From Halomonas heilongjiangensis (GTDB taxonomy: Bacteria; Pseudomonadota; Gammaproteobacteria; Pseudomonadales; Halomonadaceae), in the NCBI RefSeq assembly GCF_002879645.1, contig NZ_PNRE01000008.1, positions 1 to 63,686 on the forward strand: 63,686 bases of DNA, read 5' to 3'. Below the pieces are notes generated by a model, which worked only from the letters and a program-made list of their open reading frames with translations, was not told the DNA's origin and did not search any database. Shown here piece by piece: positions 40,153 to 50,363 of the stretch (its first letter is position 1; every line of letters begins with the position of its first letter). A program made the translations under genes and the position numbers.

Positions 40153-40360
40153 GCCGGGAACTGAACGCAACCGGCGCCCCACTTTGTAACTTTATGTTAG
40201 CATAATTACGGAAAGCAGCCACGTCGAACCATGTTTCGGCTTACACTGGTACAGGGCAGCCGGGGCTGCCGTGGGAGCCGGGCACCTGCACCATGCCCGG
40301 AGAGTCTGCACTGTGCGGGCCACGGATCGATGCAGCGCCCGCGCGCTCGGAACCGACGCC

Positions 40361-40831
40361 GTGAAGAGTCTACGCAAGTTCCTCCAGCTCGCTCCCGCCC
40401 GCCGAGGGCTCCTCGTGGAAGCGGCCGTGGGGCTGCCACTGGCCTGGCTACTGGTCAGGCTCATGCCGTTCCGGTTCTGGTCCACCTGGCTGGGTGAAGC
40501 CGCGCCGGGCGAGGCCGACCCTCCCGCCACGCCCGAGACACAGGCCGCGTATGACGTCGGCTGGGCGGTGAGGACCACCAACCGCACTGTCGGTGGACGC
40601 TATACCTGCCTGATGCAGGCCATGGCCGCGCAGTGGATGCTCAGCCGGCGACACGTCCCGACCAGTCTGGTGCTGGGCACTCTGACCGAGCGTGGTGAGG
40701 ACAACCAGTTGGTGATCAAGGCACATGCCTGGCTGAAGGTGAATGGTCGGACCGTGCTCGGAGACACCGGCGAGCGTTTCACCGCGGTATCGAGCTATGT
40801 CCGGCGCCACCCTCAGCCGGTAGAGGATTGA
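40361..40831 (+). CDS. Lasso peptide leader peptidase (B2, transglutaminase-like)
   Basis: A 156-residue protein with the lasso B2 cysteine-protease fold. The catalytic triad is visible: Cys83 in RYTCLMQAMAAQWML, His122 in KAHAWLKVNG and Asp135 in LGDTGERF. The N-terminal segment (LVEAAVGLPLAWLLVRLMPF) is typical of family members. It removes the leader after the Thr-Leu of the precursor, together with B1. The GTG start (VKSLRKFLQL) is preferred because upstream in-frame residues look random. It is followed after six bases by the cyclase gene. Confidence 0.92.
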   Translation: MKSLRKFLQLAPARRGLLVEAAVGLPLAWLLVRLMPFRFWSTWLGEAAPGEADPPATPETQAAYDVGWAVRTTNRTVGGRYTCLMQAMAAQWMLSRRHVPTSLVLGTLTERGEDNQLVIKAHAWLKVNGRTVLGDTGERFTAVSSYVRRHPQPVED

Positions 40832-40837
40832 GTCGAC

Positions 40838-42748
40838 ATGAGTGCCATCGTCGGCCGTCTCCACTTATCCGAAGCGCCCGTTGATCCACGCATCATCGCC
40901 GCCTCGCTCGATGCCCTCGCCGACTATGGCCCGGCAGGCGCGACCCACTGGACCGAGGGCCCCGTCGGCCTGGGTTACCGGCATCTCGAGACCACCCCCG
41001 AGTCTCGCCATGAGGCGCAGCCCCTGGCCCAGGACGGCCTGGTGATCGTCTCCGATGCGATCATCGACAACCGGGACACGCTCTGTGATCAGCTTGGTAT
41101 CGCCAGGTGTGCGCGCTCGTCCACGCCGGACAGCCGGATCGTCCTGGCGGCATTCCAACGGTGGGGGCACGAGTGCTTGTCACGCCTGGCAGGCGACTTC
41201 GCCTTCGTGATCTGGGATGCCCGGACCCGAACTCTGTTCGGGGCCCGGGACCACATCGGCGCCCGCCCCCTCTACTTCTGCCACAGCCAAGGCCGGTTTC
41301 TCTTTGCCACCGATGTCCGCGGGCTGCTCGCCCATCGTGACCTGGCCTTCGCCATCGACGAACAGCGCGTGGCCTCCTTCCTGATCTGGCCCCTCAATCC
41401 CCAGGAGACGTCCTTCTTCGCGAATATCCATCCAGTGATGCCAGGCCACTGGTTCGCGGTGAACCGTAACGGCCTGGAGCAGCGCCCTTACTGGCGACCT
41501 AGAGAAGCACCCGATATTCGATACACCAGACGGCAGGAGTACCATGAGCACTTCCGTGAACTTCTCGACACCGCCGTGGCCGCTCGGCTGAGGACACGCT
41601 TCCCCGTCGGCGCCCATATCAGCGGTGGACTCGACTCCACCGGCGTGACGATCCTGGCGAGCCGCCTGCTGCAGGCCCAGGGCCGGACACTCGACATGAG
41701 CTATACCTGGGCACCGCCGGTGAGCGACCGCTATCCGCTCTCCGAGAACTCCCGGGATGAGCGTCGGATCATCCGCGGGGTCTGCGAACGGGAGCAGATC
41801 GCCTGCCACCATGCCATCGCGACGGGGGCCGACTACTGTGTGTTCCTGGCGCGAGACATGGCCGTGGAAGGGCACTGCGACCTGTTCGAGGAGCTCCCGG
41901 TCATGACGGCAGCGGCTCGGCGAGGCACCCGGATACTCTTGTCCGGCTGGGGGGGCGATGAAGTCTCGACCTTCGGTACGCGAGGCTACCCGGCTTACCT
42001 GCTCAAGAGAGGCCACTGGCTGCGCCTGGTCGCCATGGCGCGCAAGCGCGCCGGTGGCCTGCGCCACTTGCGGCGCCTGGCCCGTTTCCTGTGGTTAGAG
42101 GCCTGGCTTCCGCTGATGCCGAACGCCATCTATGCGCACTGGTCGCCCTACGTCCGTACCGATCGACTCTCACTGCTCGCGCGGCGGGAGTTTCTCGAAC
42201 GCTTCAACCGGGTGCGGTACGAGCGTGGACCGGCCTGGCGCGAGTATGCCGACCCGAGGGACGTCCAGATCGCCTTGCTCGAGAACGGGCATCTGGCGAG
42301 CCGCATGTCCAGTTGGTCGAGCTGGTCCGCGCCCCATGGTCTTATCTATCGGTATCCACTCACCGACCGAAGGCTACTGGACTTCACCCTGGGACTACCG
42401 CGCGAGCTGCTGTGGCAGAAGGGGGTGACACGCGGCGTCTATCGCCATGCACTGCAGGACGTACTCCCCCCGCAACTCGGCAAGGCGGATCCGGTCAACG
42501 AGCGAAAACGGCTGGATCAATTGGTGGCATGCCGACGGTTGCTGGCGTTGCAAGCCCGACATGGCGTGTTCCGGCGCCCCTGTCCCTGGTTGGATACGCA
42601 TGCCCTCAACGAGCGGCTGCTGGAGAGACCGCACCACAGCGATGGCGAGAACCCGCTGAGTTTCGTCCCCCTGGAATCCGCACTGCGGGTCTGGCACCTG
42701 TGGCAGCGTTACGGCGATTCCTCCGGAAAAATGTCCAAACCTGGCTAG
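40838..42748 (+). CDS. Lasso peptide macrolactam synthetase (C, asparagine-synthetase-like)
   Basis: A 636-residue two-domain protein. The N-terminal glutaminase-like domain starts MSAIVGRL, so the Cys that would follow Met in a true amidotransferase is absent, as in lasso cyclases. The C-terminal ATP-pyrophosphatase domain has SGGLDS at 262-267 and GWGGDE at 370-375. It would adenylate Glu9 of the core and join it to the Gly1 amine, closing a nine-residue ring around the tail. It lies between B2 and B1 in one transcript (six-base and about 80-base gaps). Confidence 0.94.
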   Translation: MSAIVGRLHLSEAPVDPRIIAASLDALADYGPAGATHWTEGPVGLGYRHLETTPESRHEAQPLAQDGLVIVSDAIIDNRDTLCDQLGIARCARSSTPDSRIVLAAFQRWGHECLSRLAGDFAFVIWDARTRTLFGARDHIGARPLYFCHSQGRFLFATDVRGLLAHRDLAFAIDEQRVASFLIWPLNPQETSFFANIHPVMPGHWFAVNRNGLEQRPYWRPREAPDIRYTRRQEYHEHFRELLDTAVAARLRTRFPVGAHISGGLDSTGVTILASRLLQAQGRTLDMSYTWAPPVSDRYPLSENSRDERRIIRGVCEREQIACHHAIATGADYCVFLARDMAVEGHCDLFEELPVMTAAARRGTRILLSGWGGDEVSTFGTRGYPAYLLKRGHWLRLVAMARKRAGGLRHLRRLARFLWLEAWLPLMPNAIYAHWSPYVRTDRLSLLARREFLERFNRVRYERGPAWREYADPRDVQIALLENGHLASRMSSWSSWSAPHGLIYRYPLTDRRLLDFTLGLPRELLWQKGVTRGVYRHALQDVLPPQLGKADPVNERKRLDQLVACRRLLALQARHGVFRRPCPWLDTHALNERLLERPHHSDGENPLSFVPLESALRVWHLWQRYGDSSGKMSKPG

Positions 42749-42826
42749 ACTGCTTTTCAGGGTGCCGTGATCGCGTCGCCGTGATTCATGAGGGTTTCCC
42801 CCGTCACGCCACACAGGGCTACCGAT

Positions 42827-43099
42827 ATGGACATGCAGACACGGGTATCACGCAAGCCGGAGCCCCTTGCATCACGGGTTGACGACGACCTGGTGATCTT
42901 CAGCGCGCGTAACGGGATGTACTACGGGACCCAGAGCGTCGGTCACCACATCTGGTCGCTGCTCGAGCACGAGATCAGCGTCCACGACCTCTGCAGCCGC
43001 CTGCAGCAGGCGTTCGAGGTGGATCGTGATACCTGCGAGCAGGAGGTCCTCGCATTCCTCGGGCAACTCGATCGAGAGGGGCTGATCGATACTCGATGA
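42827..43099 (+). CDS. Lasso B1 / PqqD-like RiPP recognition element
   Basis: A 90-residue protein of the PqqD family: DDDLVIFSARNGMYYGTQSV then HHIWSLLEHEISVHDLC and a C-terminal helical part ending GQLDREGLIDT. As a stand-alone RRE it binds the leader peptide and presents it to the B2 peptidase and cyclase. The split B1/B2 arrangement is typical of many lasso clusters. The ATG at 42827 (caggg upstream) or 42833 are both possible. It ends convergently, five bases from the end of the HPr-kinase-like gene. Confidence 0.9.
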   Translation: MDMQTRVSRKPEPLASRVDDDLVIFSARNGMYYGTQSVGHHIWSLLEHEISVHDLCSRLQQAFEVDRDTCEQEVLAFLGQLDREGLIDTR

Positions 43100-43104
43100 C
43101 GCCC

Positions 43105-44136
43105 TCAGTCGGCGCCTCCACCGCGTGCGGCGCTGGCCTCGATCTGCTCGAACAGAGGCGCGAGGTTCGCCTCCATCCTTGCCAGTGACCAGGGGCGGCG
43201 GAAGCGGTACACGGCGATCTTCATCGTCAATGACGTCGCCATGCCAAGCAGTGCCTCGGGCGTAGTGAACGACCGGCCGAGTTCCGGCCGATAGAGCGCC
43301 GACATGACCACCCTGAAGGCATCGGCACCCGTGACCCTGGCGAGGCTCGGCCTTTCACCCTCCTCGGCTCGCTCCAGCGACACCAGAGCCTGCAAGGGCA
43401 GTGGCCGCTCCTGAAAGCCGCGGTGACCATTGAGGTGGTATTTGTCGGCACGCATCAGGTCACGCACCAGACCTTGTCGATCGATACCCAGCGCCGCCAG
43501 GGCATCCTGCCATAGTTTGAGCCGAGGAGGACCGGGATAGAGGTGGGGCAACGCCTCCTCGGGCTTGACGACGGCCACGTCGTCACTGATCAACGGCCAC
43601 CCTCGGTGGTAGTGCAGCCATGCCCCCAGCGTCGACTTGCCGGCACCGGAGTCGCCGGTGAAGGCCCAGACCCCAGCGGGCGTGTTCAGCGCGCTCACAT
43701 GCAGCGGCAGCCAGTGACGCTGATGTAGCAGCAGACCGAACGCCACGCCCAGCAGATAGAGCCGCACGTCGCCGTCGTCGCCCGCCCCGCCCTGCGCTCG
43801 CGGCACGCGCCGGTCGACCAGGATACGCTGCCCCTGCTCGACCCGGTAGCGAGCGATGCCCTGGACCAGGATCTGGCAGCACGTCTCGCCCAACTCCAGC
43901 CACGGCCAGCCAGCGCTCTCGGGTGAGAGGTTGCCCAGCGTCCCGGGGGTGAGGATACGGATGTCGCTGGCACCGGCATCCACCGCGGGTGTGAGCTCCG
44001 GCAGGGGGATCTGCGAGGCCACCGTCAGGCCGTAGGCACGGTAGAGATGGCAAGTGGTGGCAGCCTTGAGGCGACCGCGCCTCTCCGGGGCCGGATACTG
44101 GCTCCCGGCAGGCCCGGGATGCTCGGGAGGGGTCAT
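43105..44136 (-). CDS. HPr-kinase-like protein, candidate lasso peptide kinase
   Basis: A 343-residue protein with Walker A GDSGAGKST (about 160-168) in WAFTGDSGAGKSTLGAWL and, 15 residues on, LISDDVAVV, the two elements of the HPr kinase catalytic core. The about 150-residue N-terminal part (HLYRAYGLTVASQIPLPEL and following) is the domain found in HprK-related proteins of lasso clusters. Homologues (PadeK, ThcoK) phosphorylate the C-terminal Ser of lasso precursors; this cluster's precursor ends in Ser. The ATG at 44136 has ggag upstream; 44145 is the alternative. Confidence 0.88.
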   Translation of the reverse strand: MTPPEHPGPAGSQYPAPERRGRLKAATTCHLYRAYGLTVASQIPLPELTPAVDAGASDIRILTPGTLGNLSPESAGWPWLELGETCCQILVQGIARYRVEQGQRILVDRRVPRAQGGAGDDGDVRLYLLGVAFGLLLHQRHWLPLHVSALNTPAGVWAFTGDSGAGKSTLGAWLHYHRGWPLISDDVAVVKPEEALPHLYPGPPRLKLWQDALAALGIDRQGLVRDLMRADKYHLNGHRGFQERPLPLQALVSLERAEEGERPSLARVTGADAFRVVMSALYRPELGRSFTTPEALLGMATSLTMKIAVYRFRRPWSLARMEANLAPLFEQIEASAARGGGAD

Positions 44137-44268
44137 GGTCGGCATACTCCGGTTCGCGTCTGTGGCTAACCGGTTGTCGGACAGCCCGTCAGAACCGCCA
44201 CGACTGGCGCCGTGGACTTCACCTGAGTGTAGCCCCATCGACGGGGGTTGTTGCACCAGGGCGAACCA

Positions 44269-44307
44269 TGACGCATGACGGCGCCCCAGGGGCGCCGTCA
44301 TGCGTCA
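44269..44307. repeat. Perfect 19-bp palindrome downstream of sthA
   Basis: Positions 44269-44287 and 44289-44307 are exact reverse complements, with one unpaired base between. It lies 25 bases after the sthA stop (minus strand) and upstream of the kinase gene. There is no T-run, so it may be a terminator without U-tract or a barrier between sthA and the lasso cluster. Confidence 0.7.
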
Positions 44308-44331
44308 GGCCATGAAGGGAACGGGCACGTG

Positions 44332-45723
44332 CTAGAACACCCGGTTGAGCCCGTTCTGGGCCGCCACCCGATAGGCCTCGGCCATGGTCGGATAGTTGAA
44401 GGTGGTGTTGACGAAGTACTTGAGGGAGTTGGCCTCGCCCTTCTGCTGCATGATCGCCTGGCCGATGTGGACGATTTCCGAGGCCTGGTCACCGAAGCAG
44501 TGGATGCCGTAGATCTCCAGGCTGTCCTGGTCGAAGAGGATCTTGAGCATGCCCACGGTGTCGCCGGTGATCTGGGCCCGCGCGGTATCCTTGAAGAAGG
44601 CCTGGGCCACCTCGTAGGGCACCTTCGCCTCGGTGAGTTCGCGCTCGTTGCGGCCGAAGGAGCTGATCTCGGGAATGGTGTAGATCCCGGTGGGCACCTC
44701 GGTGACGTAGCGGAAGTCGTCCTCCACCATCTCGCTGGACGCGTTGAGCCCCTGGTCGTAGGCGGCGCTGGCCAGGCTCGGCCAGCCGATCACGTCGCCG
44801 GCGGCGTAGATATGCGCGATGGCGGTACGGTAGTGCTCGTCGACCGAGAGCTGGCCACGGCCATTGGCCTCCAGGCCGATGTTCTCCAGGCCCAGTTGGT
44901 CGGTGTTGCCGGTACGACCGTTGGCCCACAGGAAGGCATCGGCACGCAGCCGCTTGCCCGACTTGAGGTGCACGGTGACACCGGACTCGTCGCCCTCGAC
45001 CCGCTGGTACTCCTCGTTGTGGCGGATCAGCACCCCGTGCTTGCGCAGGTGGTAGGAGAGTGCATCGGAGATCTCGTCGTCGAGGAAGGAGAGCAGGCTG
45101 TCGCGGTTGTTGATCAGGTCGACCTTGACCCCGAGCCCGGAGAAGATCGAGGCGTACTCGCAGCCGATCACCCCGGCGCCGAAGATGACCAGGGTGCGCG
45201 GCGTATGATTCAGGCTGAGAATGGTGTCGGAGCAGTAGATGCGCGGATGACGGAAGTCGATGTCGGCCGGCCGGTAGGGGCGCGAGCCGGTGGCGATGAT
45301 GACCTTCCTGGCGACCAGCTCCTCCATGCCCTCGTGGTCGTCGCGCACCAGCAGGGTGTGCGCGTCCTTGAAGCGGGCGACGCCGCAGAACAGGTCGATA
45401 CGGTTGCGCGCATAGAAGTTGGTGCGCATCGCCACCTGCTGGTCGATGGTGACGCGGGACCGCTCCATCACGCGGGGAAAGGAGAACCAGCGCGGCTCGC
45501 CGATGTCGCGGAACATGCGGTTGGTGTTGAACTGCATGATCTGCTTGACCTGGTGGCGCAACGCCTTCGACGGGATGGTGCCCCAGTGGGTGCAGTTGCC
45601 GCCCACGGTCGGTTGCTTCTCGACCACCGCCACACGCTTGCCGTGCTTGGCGGCATTGATCGCGGCGCTTTCCCCTGCAGGCCCGGTCCCGATCACCACC
45701 ACGTCATAGTTATGGACTGCCAT
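44332..45723 (-). CDS. sthA: Soluble pyridine nucleotide transhydrogenase
   Basis: A 463-residue flavoprotein that moves hydride between NADPH and NAD+ in the cytoplasm. It has the FAD motif [18 protein letters not shown], the segment [15 protein letters not shown] with only one Cys where disulphide reductases have two (the SthA pattern), a second Rossmann motif [17 protein letters not shown], and the C-terminal dimerisation domain. Length is normal. Aaggag precedes the ATG at a slightly long spacing. A repeat element lies directly upstream. Confidence 0.96.
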   Translation of the reverse strand: MAVHNYDVVVIGTGPAGESAAINAAKHGKRVAVVEKQPTVGGNCTHWGTIPSKALRHQVKQIMQFNTNRMFRDIGEPRWFSFPRVMERSRVTIDQQVAMRTNFYARNRIDLFCGVARFKDAHTLLVRDDHEGMEELVARKVIIATGSRPYRPADIDFRHPRIYCSDTILSLNHTPRTLVIFGAGVIGCEYASIFSGLGVKVDLINNRDSLLSFLDDEISDALSYHLRKHGVLIRHNEEYQRVEGDESGVTVHLKSGKRLRADAFLWANGRTGNTDQLGLENIGLEANGRGQLSVDEHYRTAIAHIYAAGDVIGWPSLASAAYDQGLNASSEMVEDDFRYVTEVPTGIYTIPEISSFGRNERELTEAKVPYEVAQAFFKDTARAQITGDTVGMLKILFDQDSLEIYGIHCFGDQASEIVHIGQAIMQQKGEANSLKYFVNTTFNYPTMAEAYRVAAQNGLNRVF

Positions 45724-45751
45724 GGATTGTTGCGTCTCCTTGTTCCCTTGA

Positions 45752-45852
<101 letters not shown>

Positions 45853-45868
45853 TCCGGGCGAAGCCCGG

Positions 45869-46126
45869 TCAGCGCTTGGTCGCGTCGTAGCCGAGGTCGG
45901 CACCACGGCTCTCGTCGCTGCGGCGACGGGCGCTGCCCTGGCGCTTGCGGTTCTCTTCCTCGCACACCTCGTCCTTGCCGCCGCAGACCTCGCAGCCCTC
46001 CTTGAGGCCGAGCTGGTTGAGGCCGCCACAGGAGCCGGCGATCGGCTTTCGGCCGAGGATCACCCCGACCGCCATGGCCGCCATGATCAGCAGCATGAAG
46101 CCCAGAACGATAAGCCAGATGGTCAT
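45869..46126 (-). CDS. nqrM: Na+-NQR maturation protein NqrM
   Basis: An 85-residue protein with one N-terminal membrane helix (IVLGFMLLIMAAMAVGVILG) and four conserved cysteines (SCGG, EGCEVC, EVCEE), the NqrM pattern. NqrM helps deliver iron to the Cys-ligated centre between NqrD and NqrE. Its ATG overlaps the stop of the ApbE-like gene. It is the last gene of the nqr operon. Confidence 0.95.
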   Translation of the reverse strand: MTIWLIVLGFMLLIMAAMAVGVILGRKPIAGSCGGLNQLGLKEGCEVCGGKDEVCEEENRKRQGSARRRSDESRGADLGYDATKR

Positions 46127-46953
46127 GTGTGCTCTCCCTTCGGCGATTCCTCGAGGTACGCCTCGAGCGCCGAACCATGATGAATTTCAATACCTTGTGA
46201 TGTTAAGACAACGATACGAACCGGACGATCCGCGGCCTGCGCCACGGCATCGGGCCCGGCCGCCATCAATTCTCGGGCCTGGTGGTCGGCCTCGACGGCC
46301 GTGGGTGCCACCACGCTGACCGTGAGGAGTCGACTGGCCGAGGGCTGCTCTTCCGGTTCGCCCCCCACGATGGCCTGCTCCTGCTGGAGCACAGCGGTCT
46401 TGGCATCGAGATGGACCAGGGCAGCATCGCCCAGCCTGAGCCCCGGCGCCCCCTCGCCCGGGAGTCCGGGCCGGTCCAGCGCCAGTCGCCAGGGGCGTCC
46501 GCCCGCCTGACCACGGGTCCGCACCACTCCGCCCAGTTCCAGCATGGCATGCTCGATGCCATGGCTCTCGAGCAGCGCATCGAGCCGGTCGACCGCCAAC
46601 GCCCGGGTCATCTGCAGCAGCACATCCGCCAGGGGCTCGTCGGCGGCCTCAGTTCCCGGGGAAAGCGCCCCGAGGGCCTGGCGCAGCGGCACCAGCCACA
46701 GGGCCAGATCCTGTTCCAGGCTGACCAGTTCACCTTGGATGCCGGCCTTCAGGAGCTCGCGGGCGCCGTCGTCCAGGTCGGCATACAGGGTGATGTGATA
46801 GCCGGTCTCGAGAGCCGTGCCCTCGAACTGGTGAAGCGGTGACTGGCTGCGGCACCCGACTAGCAGCGTCACCGGCAGCCACACCAGGGCGAACAGAAAG
46901 AGGGCCGGCCGCAAGGCCGGCCCCGTGTATCGCCTCGCGGCGACGGAGATCAT
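46123..46953 (-). CDS. Degenerate ApbE-like lipoprotein in the nqr operon
   Basis: A 276-residue predicted lipoprotein (lipobox LLVGC near residue 33) at the place where nqr operons carry apbE, the FAD:protein FMN transferase that flavinylates NqrB and NqrC. ApbE-like stretches are [40 protein letters not shown] and [20 protein letters not shown]. But the family is usually about 330-350 residues: the central region before AVD is missing, and the D-x-x-T-G metal/FAD motif reads HLDAKTAVL without Gly. I infer an internally deleted, probably inactive paralogue. Its ATG overlaps the nqrF stop. Confidence 0.78.
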   Translation of the reverse strand: MISVAARRYTGPALRPALFLFALVWLPVTLLVGCRSQSPLHQFEGTALETGYHITLYADLDDGARELLKAGIQGELVSLEQDLALWLVPLRQALGALSPGTEAADEPLADVLLQMTRALAVDRLDALLESHGIEHAMLELGGVVRTRGQAGGRPWRLALDRPGLPGEGAPGLRLGDAALVHLDAKTAVLQQEQAIVGGEPEEQPSASRLLTVSVVAPTAVEADHQARELMAAGPDAVAQAADRPVRIVVLTSQGIEIHHGSALEAYLEESPKGEHT

Positions 46954-48182
46954 CCGCCGAAGTCGTCCAGCAGGATGTTCTCGGGCTCGACGCCCAGGTC
47001 GAGCAGCATCTTGATCACCGAGGCGTTCATCATGGGCGGCCCACACATGTAGTACTCGCAGTCCTCGGGGGCCGGGTGGTCCTTGAGGTAGTTCTCGTAG
47101 AGGACGTTGTGGATGAAGCCGGTCGGGCCCTCCCAGTTGTCCTCGGGCTGCGGATCGGAGAGCGCCAGGTGCCACTCGAAGTTGTCGAACTCTTCCGCCA
47201 GCTGGTCGTACTCGTCGTTGTAGAAGGTCTCGCGCCAGGAGCGCGCACCGTACCAGAACGAGATCTTGCGCTTGGACTTCAGGCGCTTGAGCTGGTCGAA
47301 GATATGGCTGCGCATCGGCGCCATGCCGGCACCACCGCCGACGAAGACCATCTCGGCGTCGGTGTCCTTGGCGAAGAACTCGCCGAAGGGCCCCATCACG
47401 GTGACCTTGTCACCCGGCTTCAGGCCGAAGACGTAGGTCGACATCAGCCCCGGCGGGTGATTGGTGTTGGGTGGCGGGGTGGCGATGCGGATATTGAACT
47501 TGAGGATGCCCTTCTCTTCCGGGTAGTTCGCCATGGAGTAGGCGCGGATGACCTCCTCGTTGTTCCTGTGGGAGATCTTGAACAGATCGAACTTCTCCCA
47601 GTCGCCCCGGTACTCCTCCTCGATGTCGAAGTCGGAGAACTTGACGTCGTAGGGCGGGGCCACCAGCTGCACGTAGCCGCCGGCACGGAAGGCCACTTCC
47701 TCGCCCTCGGGCAGCTTGAGGTTGAGCTCCTTGATGAAGGTGGCGACGTTGGGATTGGCGATGACCTCGCACTCCCACTGCTTGACGCCGAAGACCTCCT
47801 CGGGCACCTCGATCTTCATGTCCTGCTTCACCGGGACCTGGCAGGAGAGGCGCCAGCCGTCCTTCTTCTCGCGCAGGGTGAAGTGGGACTCCTCGGTGGG
47901 CAGGATGGCACCACCCCCCTCTTCCACCCGGCACTTGCACTGGGCGCAGGAGCCACCGCCACCGCAGGCGGAGGAGAGGAAGATGCCGTTGGCGGCCAGG
48001 GTGTTGAGCAGCTTGCCCCCGGCCTGGGTGGTCAGGGTGTGCTCGGGGTCGCCGTTGACCTCGATGGTCACGTCCCCGGTACTGACGAGCCTGCTGCGTG
48101 CCGCCAGGATCACCAGTACCAGGCCGATGACGACCACGGTGAACATGACCACACCGAGCAAGATGACTGTTGTATCAACCAT
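46950..48182 (-). CDS. nqrF: Na+-translocating NADH:quinone reductase subunit F
   Basis: A 410-residue entry subunit that takes electrons from NADH. It has one N-terminal membrane helix ([18 protein letters not shown]), a 2Fe-2S ferredoxin domain with [14 protein letters not shown], an FAD domain (RAYSMANYP) and an NAD domain ([15 protein letters not shown]). Length is normal. It is separated from nqrE by a 72-base gap that holds a hairpin, the only sizeable gap in the operon, and overlaps the ApbE-like gene at its end. Confidence 0.97.
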   Translation of the reverse strand: MVDTTVILLGVVMFTVVVIGLVLVILAARSRLVSTGDVTIEVNGDPEHTLTTQAGGKLLNTLAANGIFLSSACGGGGSCAQCKCRVEEGGGAILPTEESHFTLREKKDGWRLSCQVPVKQDMKIEVPEEVFGVKQWECEVIANPNVATFIKELNLKLPEGEEVAFRAGGYVQLVAPPYDVKFSDFDIEEEYRGDWEKFDLFKISHRNNEEVIRAYSMANYPEEKGILKFNIRIATPPPNTNHPPGLMSTYVFGLKPGDKVTVMGPFGEFFAKDTDAEMVFVGGGAGMAPMRSHIFDQLKRLKSKRKISFWYGARSWRETFYNDEYDQLAEEFDNFEWHLALSDPQPEDNWEGPTGFIHNVLYENYLKDHPAPEDCEYYMCGPPMMNASVIKMLLDLGVEPENILLDDFGG

Positions 48183-48212
48183 GTCGGTTTCCTATTGCTT
48201 GACGTTGCCTGG

Positions 48213-48241
48213 CTCCCGGCGACGAAGCACGCCGCCGGGAG
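48213..48241 (-). promoter_or_regulatory. Hairpin between nqrE and nqrF
   Basis: A perfect nine-base stem (48213-48221 with 48233-48241, 11-base loop) in the 72-base nqrE-nqrF gap. No T-run follows on the minus strand, so it could slow processing or act as an RNA-stability element rather than a terminator. Confidence 0.45.
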
Positions 48242-48254
48242 AACACGACCTGCC

Positions 48255-48872
<618 letters not shown>

Positions 48873-48873
48873 G

Positions 48874-49542
48874 TCAGACGGCCTCCTTCGGCTGGGTGTT
48901 GTGCTTCATCTTGAACTCGTTCTCCTCGATCTGCTCGGGGTTCAGCGAGCGCAGTACCCAGATGATCAGGCCGATGATGAAGAACGCCGAGGGCGGCAGC
49001 AGCAGCAGGCCGTTGGGCACGTACCAGCCACCGTCCTGGATCGGATGCAGCACGGTGAAGCCGAACACGCTGCCGGAGCCGAACAGCTCGCGGAAGAAGC
49101 CCACGGTCATCAGGATGAAGCCGTAGCCGAGACCGTTGCCGATGCCGTCCAGGAAGGACAGGCCCGGGGTGTTGGTCATGGCGAAGCCTTCGGCGCGCCC
49201 CATGACGATGCAGTTGGTGATGATCAGGCCGACGAACACCGAGAGCTGCTTGGACATCTCGTAGGCATACGCCTTGAGGATCTGATCCACCACGATCACC
49301 AGCGAGGCGATGATGGTCATCTGCACGATGATGCGGATCGACGACGGAATGTGATGCCGGATCAGCGACACGAACAGGTTCGAGAAGGCCGTGACGAAGA
49401 TCACCGCCATCGTCATGACCAGCGACACGCTCATGCTGGTGGTCACCGCCAGCGCGGAGCAGATGCCGAGCACCTGCAGCGCGATGGGGTTGTTCTTGAA
49501 CACGGGCGTCGTCAGGACGCCCTTCGGGGTAGCGGCTGACAT
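48874..49542 (-). CDS. nqrD: Na+-translocating NADH:quinone reductase subunit D
   Basis: A 222-residue membrane subunit with six helices. It contains [17 protein letters not shown] near the N-terminus and [14 protein letters not shown] in the middle, with the conserved Cys residues that ligate the intramembrane iron together with NqrE. Length is normal. It lies two bases after the nqrC stop. Confidence 0.97.
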   Translation of the reverse strand: MSAATPKGVLTTPVFKNNPIALQVLGICSALAVTTSMSVSLVMTMAVIFVTAFSNLFVSLIRHHIPSSIRIIVQMTIIASLVIVVDQILKAYAYEMSKQLSVFVGLIITNCIVMGRAEGFAMTNTPGLSFLDGIGNGLGYGFILMTVGFFRELFGSGSVFGFTVLHPIQDGGWYVPNGLLLLPPSAFFIIGLIIWVLRSLNPEQIEENEFKMKHNTQPKEAV

Positions 49543-49544
49543 GA

Positions 49545-50363
49545 TCAGGCTCCTTCAGCTTCGAGTTCGACATCGGCATCCTGAGCATCCTGCTGCTCGA
49601 TACCGCTGCGGAATTTCGCCAGGTACTCGCCGAAGCCTTCGGGGCTCAGCCAGAACTGCAGCATGTTGGTCACGCCGTTGCTGGTCAGGGTGGCGCCGGA
49701 GAGACCATCGACCTCATGCTCGCCACTGCCGCTGCCCTTGGCCACGCGAATGGCCGGCACCGGGCTGCCCTCCTCGTCGAAGATCTGCTTGCCTTCCCAC
49801 TGGGCCTGCCAGCGCGGGTTGTTGACCTCGGCGCCCAGCCCCGGGGTCTCGGCGTGCTCGTAGTAGGTGATGCCAACGATGGTGTTGCCGTCGCCTTCCA
49901 CGGCCATGAAGCCTCGCATCAGGCCCCACAGCCCCTGGCCACGGATCGGCAGGATGATCTGCTCGGGATCCTCCTCGTCACCGACCAGATAGACGGTGGT
50001 AAAGTGCTCGACTCGGGTCAGGCCGGCGGGATCACGCTCGCCGGACAGCACCCGCGAGGCCGCCGGGTCGCGACGCGCCTCGAAGCCGTCGTAGGTGGCC
50101 GGATCAAACTCGTCGGTGTACTCGCCGGTGCGCATGTCCACCACCCGCGGGATGACGGCCGACTCGAACACCGCATTCACGTCCATTCCGGGCTCGTAGA
50201 GGTTGGCCACGCTGAGGATGTTGGTCTTGCGGTCGAGTTCCTGGTTGAGCTGCTGCAGGGGGCGCAGGGCCACCGCGGCCGTCGAGACGATGACCGAACA
50301 CACGATACAGAGTGCGAACGCCACCCCCAGGATCTTCTTGATGGAGTTGTTGCTCTGTGCCAT
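49545..50363 (-). CDS. nqrC: Na+-translocating NADH:quinone reductase subunit C
   Basis: A 272-residue subunit with one N-terminal helix ([20 protein letters not shown]) and a periplasmic domain carrying covalent FMN on the Thr of [10 protein letters not shown] near residue 233. The start is the ATG giving [12 protein letters not shown], which overlaps the nqrB stop (ATGA); a long open frame upstream is a shadow within nqrB. It needs an ApbE to attach the FMN; the ApbE-like gene in this operon appears degenerate. Confidence 0.96.
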   Translation of the reverse strand: MAQSNNSIKKILGVAFALCIVCSVIVSTAAVALRPLQQLNQELDRKTNILSVANLYEPGMDVNAVFESAVIPRVVDMRTGEYTDEFDPATYDGFEARRDPAASRVLSGERDPAGLTRVEHFTTVYLVGDEEDPEQIILPIRGQGLWGLMRGFMAVEGDGNTIVGITYYEHAETPGLGAEVNNPRWQAQWEGKQIFDEEGSPVPAIRVAKGSGSGEHEVDGLSGATLTSNGVTNMLQFWLSPEGFGEYLAKFRSGIEQQDAQDADVELEAEGA

